64,000 nt of DNA from Nitrosomonadales bacterium (GTDB taxonomy: Bacteria > Pseudomonadota > Gammaproteobacteria > Burkholderiales > Gallionellaceae): contig JADJWO010000001.1 of assembly GCA_016716325.1 (NCBI GenBank), positions 1,488,001 to 1,552,000 on the forward strand, in the 5' to 3' direction. The position numbers were made by a program, and so were the translations under genes. Positions 60,371 through 64,000 of this stretch are shown piece by piece. Under the pieces are notes generated by a model. That model was not told the origin of the DNA and made no database searches. It worked only from the letters and a program-made list of their open reading frames with translations. Every line of letters starts with the position of its first letter. Position 1 is the stretch's first letter.

Positions 60371-61911
60371 CAGTAAACTGCCGTTGCCTTGAATTCCTCG
60401 ATCGCAGCCATCAACAATTTCTCGTTATCTGCCGAGAGGTCTTTGCTCGACTCGATCGCATCCATCAGCGATTTTTTGTTCGCTCCAAGATTGCTATGCA
60501 GAGCCGACTCGAAGGCCAGCGCCTTGGCTACAGGAACGTCATCGAAGTAACCCTTGTTCACTGCAAACAGAGTAACGGCCATTTGAGCGACCGACAGCGG
60601 GCAGTATTGCAATTGTTTCATCAGCTCTGTCACGAGGCGGCCACGCTCCAGTTGCTTGCGGGTGGACTCGTCCAGATCAGAAGCAAACTGGGCAAATGCT
60701 GCAAGTTCACGGTATTGCGCTAAAGCCAGACGTACGCCGCCACCCAGTTTCTTGATGACTTTGGTCTGTGCCGCACCACCTACACGGGATACCGATACGC
60801 CGGCGTTGATCGCGGGGCGGATACCTGCGTTGAACAGGTCGGCCTCCAGGAAGATCTGGCCGTCGGTAATGGAGATCACGTTGGTCGGAACGAACGCGGA
60901 TACGTCACCCGCCTGGGTCTCGATCACGGGCAAGGCGGTCAAAGAGCCTGTTTTGCCTTTAACGGCGCCATTGGTAAAGGCTTCGACGTAGTCAGCGTTC
61001 ACTCGCGCTGCACGCTCCAGCAAGCGGGAATGCAGGTAGAACACGTCGCCGGGATAAGCTTCACGGCCAGGCGGACGACGCAGCAGCAGGGAAATCTGAC
61101 GATACGCCCAGGCTTGCTTGGTCAGGTCGTCATATACGATCAGCGCATCTTCGCCGCGATCGCGGAAGTATTCGCCCATCGTGCAACCCGCATATGGCGC
61201 CAGGAACTGCATCGCTGCGGAGTCGGAGGCGGTAGCGGCAACAACGATGGTGTATTCCATCGCACCATGCTCTTCCAGCTTGCGCACCACGTTGGCAACA
61301 GTAGAAGCTTTCTGACCCACCGCAACGTAGATACAGGTCATGTCCTGACCCTTCTGGTTGATGATGGTGTCGACCGCAACGGCGGTTTTGCCCGTCTGGC
61401 GGTCGCCGATGATCAGTTCGCGCTGGCCGCGGCCTACCGGAACCATCGAGTCAATCGATTTCAGTCCGGTTTGCACTGGCTGGTCGACGGACTTACGCGC
61501 GATCACGCCCGGCGCGACCTTTTCAATCTTGTCAGTCATCTTGCTGTTGACCGGGCCCTTGCCGTCAATGGGCTGACCCAAAGCATTCACTACGCGTCCG
61601 CGCAGTTCCGGCCCGACCGGCACTTCCAGGATGCGACCGGTACATTTGACCGTGTTGCCTTCAGTGATGTGTTCGTATTCACCCAGGATCACGGCGCCAA
61701 CTGAGTCGCGCTCAAGGTTCAGGGCCAAACCGAACGTGTTGCCGGGGAATTCCAGCATTTCGCCTTGCATCACGTCGGACAGACCATGCACACGGACAAT
61801 ACCATCGGTTACGCTAACCACCGTACCTTCGGTGCGCGCCTGGGTCAGTGCCTCGAAATTCTCGATGCGACTGCGAATCAAATTGCTAATTTCGGAGGGG
61901 TTGAGCTTCAT
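60370..61911 (-). CDS. atpA: ATP synthase alpha subunit
   Basis: A 513-residue non-catalytic F1 subunit with Walker A GDRQTGKTAVAVDT and the conserved Arg region SISRVGG-type (VSVSRVGGAAQTKVI). It is 30 bp after atpH; the spacer to atpG is 71 bp and repeat-derived, longer than the other gaps in the operon. Confidence 0.97.
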   Translation of the reverse strand: MKLNPSEISNLIRSRIENFEALTQARTEGTVVSVTDGIVRVHGLSDVMQGEMLEFPGNTFGLALNLERDSVGAVILGEYEHITEGNTVKCTGRILEVPVGPELRGRVVNALGQPIDGKGPVNSKMTDKIEKVAPGVIARKSVDQPVQTGLKSIDSMVPVGRGQRELIIGDRQTGKTAVAVDTIINQKGQDMTCIYVAVGQKASTVANVVRKLEEHGAMEYTIVVAATASDSAAMQFLAPYAGCTMGEYFRDRGEDALIVYDDLTKQAWAYRQISLLLRRPPGREAYPGDVFYLHSRLLERAARVNADYVEAFTNGAVKGKTGSLTALPVIETQAGDVSAFVPTNVISITDGQIFLEADLFNAGIRPAINAGVSVSRVGGAAQTKVIKKLGGGVRLALAQYRELAAFAQFASDLDESTRKQLERGRLVTELMKQLQYCPLSVAQMAVTLFAVNKGYFDDVPVAKALAFESALHSNLGANKKSLMDAIESSKDLSADNEKLLMAAIEEFKATAVY

Positions 61912-61941
61912 CTGAATTTCCTTATTCTTGATAATTCTTTA

Positions 61942-62475
61942 TCAGGCTAGGGTGTTTGCCATCTCGCTGAGACGAGTTAGTGCTGAACCATCAATGACTT
62001 TGTCTCCGGCGCGAATCACTACGCCCCCCAGCAATTCTTTGTTGACTTTACAGGTCAGTTTGATTTCCCGGCCCATGCGCTTCTTCAGCGAATTGACTAT
62101 CTTGTCTTGTTGCGCCACAGACAATTCAAACGCCGAGTCCACCACCACATCCATGCTTTTCTCAGCTTCGAATTTGAGCGCTTCGAATGCTGCGGCAATC
62201 TCGGGTAAGACCTGCAAACGCTGGTTATCCGCCAGAACCCGGACGAAATTCAATTGCTGTGGCTCAAGTTTGCCGCCCAGCAGATCGGCCATCAAGAGGC
62301 CCTTCTTATCCTTTGGTACTCGCGGGCTACTTATCACGGTGCGAATCTCTGGATAATTTACTGCTTCTGCAAGTGACCTTAGCATTTCCGACCAACCTTT
62401 AAGGTCGGATAGCTTTTGCGCCTCTTCGAATGCGGCTTGAGCATAGGGCCGCGCTGTGGTTATGGCTTCAGACAT
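61942..62475 (-). CDS. atpH: ATP synthase delta subunit
   Basis: A 177-residue peripheral-stalk subunit: ARPYAQAAFEEAQKLSDLKG at the N-terminus and KVNKELLGGVVIRAGDKVID at the C-terminus. It lies 5 bp after atpF. Confidence 0.95.
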   Translation of the reverse strand: MSEAITTARPYAQAAFEEAQKLSDLKGWSEMLRSLAEAVNYPEIRTVISSPRVPKDKKGLLMADLLGGKLEPQQLNFVRVLADNQRLQVLPEIAAAFEALKFEAEKSMDVVVDSAFELSVAQQDKIVNSLKKRMGREIKLTCKVNKELLGGVVIRAGDKVIDGSALTRLSEMANTLA

Positions 62476-62480
62476 GGCAA

Positions 62481-62951
62481 TCAGAGTTCCGCGGCAAGTT
62501 TATCGAGCAGATCATTGTGCGCTTTGGCATCAATCTCACGTCCAAGAATCTTTCCGGCGCCAGCCAGCGCAATCGCAGAAACCTGCATGCGTAATTGCTC
62601 CTTGGCGCGGAATACTTCCTGTTCGATCTCAGCCTTGGCACCAGTAATAATGCGCTCGCCTTCGATCTTGGCCTGTTCCTTGGCTGCCTCAACGATTTCG
62701 CTGGCGCGTTTTTCACTGCCAGCAATGATTTCTCCGGCCTTTTCCTTGGCTTCCCGCAGAATCTCTGCGGATCGCTTGGCTGCCAGTTCGAGATCATGTT
62801 TTGCACGTTCTGCTTCAGCCAGTCCATCTGCAATCAATTTGCGCCGCTCTTCCAGCGCTGCCATGATGGGTGTCCAGACAAACTTCATGCAGAACCACAC
62901 GAACAGTGCGAACATGATGGTCTGGGCGAGAAGAGTTGCATTGATATTCAT
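62481..62951 (-). CDS. atpF: ATP synthase subunit b
   Basis: A 156-residue protein with one N-terminal membrane helix (LLAQTIMFALFVWFCMKFVW) and a long charged helix (RRKLIADGLAEAERAKHDLE) that forms the stator. Length is the same as in E. coli. Confidence 0.96.
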   Translation of the reverse strand: MNINATLLAQTIMFALFVWFCMKFVWTPIMAALEERRKLIADGLAEAERAKHDLELAAKRSAEILREAKEKAGEIIAGSEKRASEIVEAAKEQAKIEGERIITGAKAEIEQEVFRAKEQLRMQVSAIALAGAGKILGREIDAKAHNDLLDKLAAEL

Positions 62952-63004
62952 GCAAGCTTCCTTTCTTGAATTATGCGTTGTCTCTTACAGTAGAGAGTAA
63001 CTTA

Positions 63005-63247
63005 TTACGCCACCGCAAACAGAACGTACATCGCGATACCAACAGCAATCATTGGAACCGCATCAACCAGACCCATCACCACGAAGAACTGGGTGCGCAG
63101 CATCGGAATCAACTCCGGCTGACGGGCAGCACCTTCCAGAAAACGACCACCCAGAATACCAATACCAACGGCTGCGCCAAGCGCACCCAGACCCATCATC
63201 AGCGCCCCGGCAACGTACAGCAGTGCACTAGCAGTTGTCATTTCCAT
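63005..63247 (-). CDS. atpE: ATP synthase subunit c
   Basis: An 80-residue two-helix rotor protein, very close to the E. coli sequence: GIGILGGRFLEGAARQPELI loop and ion-binding Asp 62 in MGLVDAVPMIAVG. The residues around Asp 62 fit a proton-coupled, not sodium-coupled, ring. Confidence 0.97.
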   Translation of the reverse strand: MEMTTASALLYVAGALMMGLGALGAAVGIGILGGRFLEGAARQPELIPMLRTQFFVVMGLVDAVPMIAVGIAMYVLFAVA

Positions 63248-63297
63248 TTTCTATTTCTCCTGTTGATAAAAGTTAAAGTTGTGAAAACTCGCGAATC

Positions 63298-64000
63298 TTA
63301 ATGATGTTCCTGATGCGCCATATCCAGATAAACGACTGTCAACGTCATGAAAATGAACGCCTGCAAGGTCACGATCAGGATGTGGAATATCGCCCAGCCC
63401 AGCGATAACAGAATCTGCGATCCGTATAGTGTTGCATTGCCGACCGAGAAACCGGCCCATGCACCACCCATCAATGCGATCAGGATAAAGATCATTTCCC
63501 CGGCATACATGTTGCCGAACAGACGCAAGGCGAGAGAAATCGGCTTGGCGATCAAATTGACGCCTTCCAGCAACAAGTTGACCGGCATACCCCACTTGCC
63601 AAACGGCTGCAACGTCAACTCACCCAGAAAGCCGCCGACACCTTTCATTTTGACGCTGTAATAAAGCACCAGCAGAAAGACGCCTATTGCCATTCCGAAA
63701 GTGGCATTGGGATCGGTGGATGGGACAACCTTGAAGAATGGAACGCCCAGTGCGCTCATCAACAATGGAACATAATCGATCGGGATCAGGTCCATCAGAT
63801 TCATTATGAACACCCAGAAGAAGATGGTTAGCGCCAGCGGGCCCACCATTTTATTCTTGCCGGTAAATGAGCCGCGCACACTGCTGTCGACAAATTCGAC
63901 CGACCATTCGCAGAAATTCTGCAGACTTCCCGGTACTCCCGATACGACACTTTTTGCGACACTGCGGAAAGCGAACATGAACAGCGCGCCCAGTAACAGT
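63298..64000 (-). CDS. atpB: ATP synthase subunit a, N-terminus beyond the window
   Basis: The frame is open from the stop at 63298 to the window edge (LLLGALFMFAFRSVAKSVVS continues leftward), so the 5' end is outside. The functional Arg is in LALRLFGNMYAGE, and GPLALTIFFWVFIMNLMDLI and FMTLTVVYLDMAHQEHH are typical. It forms the proton half-channels against the c ring. About 234 residues are visible of some 260-280. Confidence 0.95.
   Translation of the reverse strand, partial: LLLGALFMFAFRSVAKSVVSGVPGSLQNFCEWSVEFVDSSVRGSFTGKNKMVGPLALTIFFWVFIMNLMDLIPIDYVPLLMSALGVPFFKVVPSTDPNATFGMAIGVFLLVLYYSVKMKGVGGFLGELTLQPFGKWGMPVNLLLEGVNLIAKPISLALRLFGNMYAGEMIFILIALMGGAWAGFSVGNATLYGSQILLSLGWAIFHILIVTLQAFIFMTLTVVYLDMAHQEHH

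Overview
The window looks like chromosomal DNA of a Betaproteobacterium, probably in the Nitrosomonadales/Gallionellaceae range. This rests on gene content and order, not on a database match: yqgE-ruvX-pyrB-pyrC', a pilGHIJ-chpA cluster, the gshA/EIIA-HPr-EI group, metX-metW, glmU-glmS beside the atp operon, and the acidithiobacillus-type glutamate-cysteine ligase. The left edge cuts prlC and the right edge cuts atpB. I saw no rRNA, tRNA, CRISPR array, prophage or intact insertion sequence.

Layout. 1-17.3 kb is almost entirely minus strand: prlC; yqgE-ruvX-pyrB-pyrC' (pyrimidine synthesis, with a metal-site-dead dihydroorotase homologue); the Pil-Chp chemosensory operon for type IV pili; trkA-trkH potassium uptake; an inositol monophosphatase and a thioredoxin-fold protein. 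17.4-20 kb is plus strand: rsmE, a 4-OT tautomerase and argA. 20.1-32 kb is minus strand: a two-domain kinase, an AmpG-like permease, metW, metX (preceded by what I read as a SAM-II riboswitch with a terminator), ptsI-ptsH-EIIA, apbE, gshA and a secreted protein I do not recognise. ybiT and murI follow on the plus strand, separated by 1.2 kb of repeats.

36-42 kb is an accessory stretch with three toxin-antitoxin modules, a TPR-sulfotransferase and an adenylate cyclase-FHA protein. 42-52.6 kb is a two-partner secretion locus: an FhaC-type transporter upstream of a giant haemagglutinin-type exoprotein with about twelve 513-bp repeats and one frameshift. A brnTA module, glmS, glmU and the atpBEFHAGDC operon close the window.

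The most unusual content lies between the genes. (1) Two MITE-like families: one with IS5-like ends flanked by CTAG or TTAA, one with TTGA...TCAA ends flanked by TA. The second has a copy placed exactly between higB and higA, and all three of its copies sit beside toxin-antitoxin genes. (2) A dispersed hairpin of about 50-60 nt in five places, including the atpA-atpG spacer. (3) Tandem duplications at gene borders that copy the ribosome-binding site of the next gene (metW, murI) or the 3' end of the previous one (tautomerase, glmS). (4) Palindromes inserted in frame into apbE and murI. Together they suggest a chromosome whose gene borders are repeatedly rewritten by small non-autonomous repeats.
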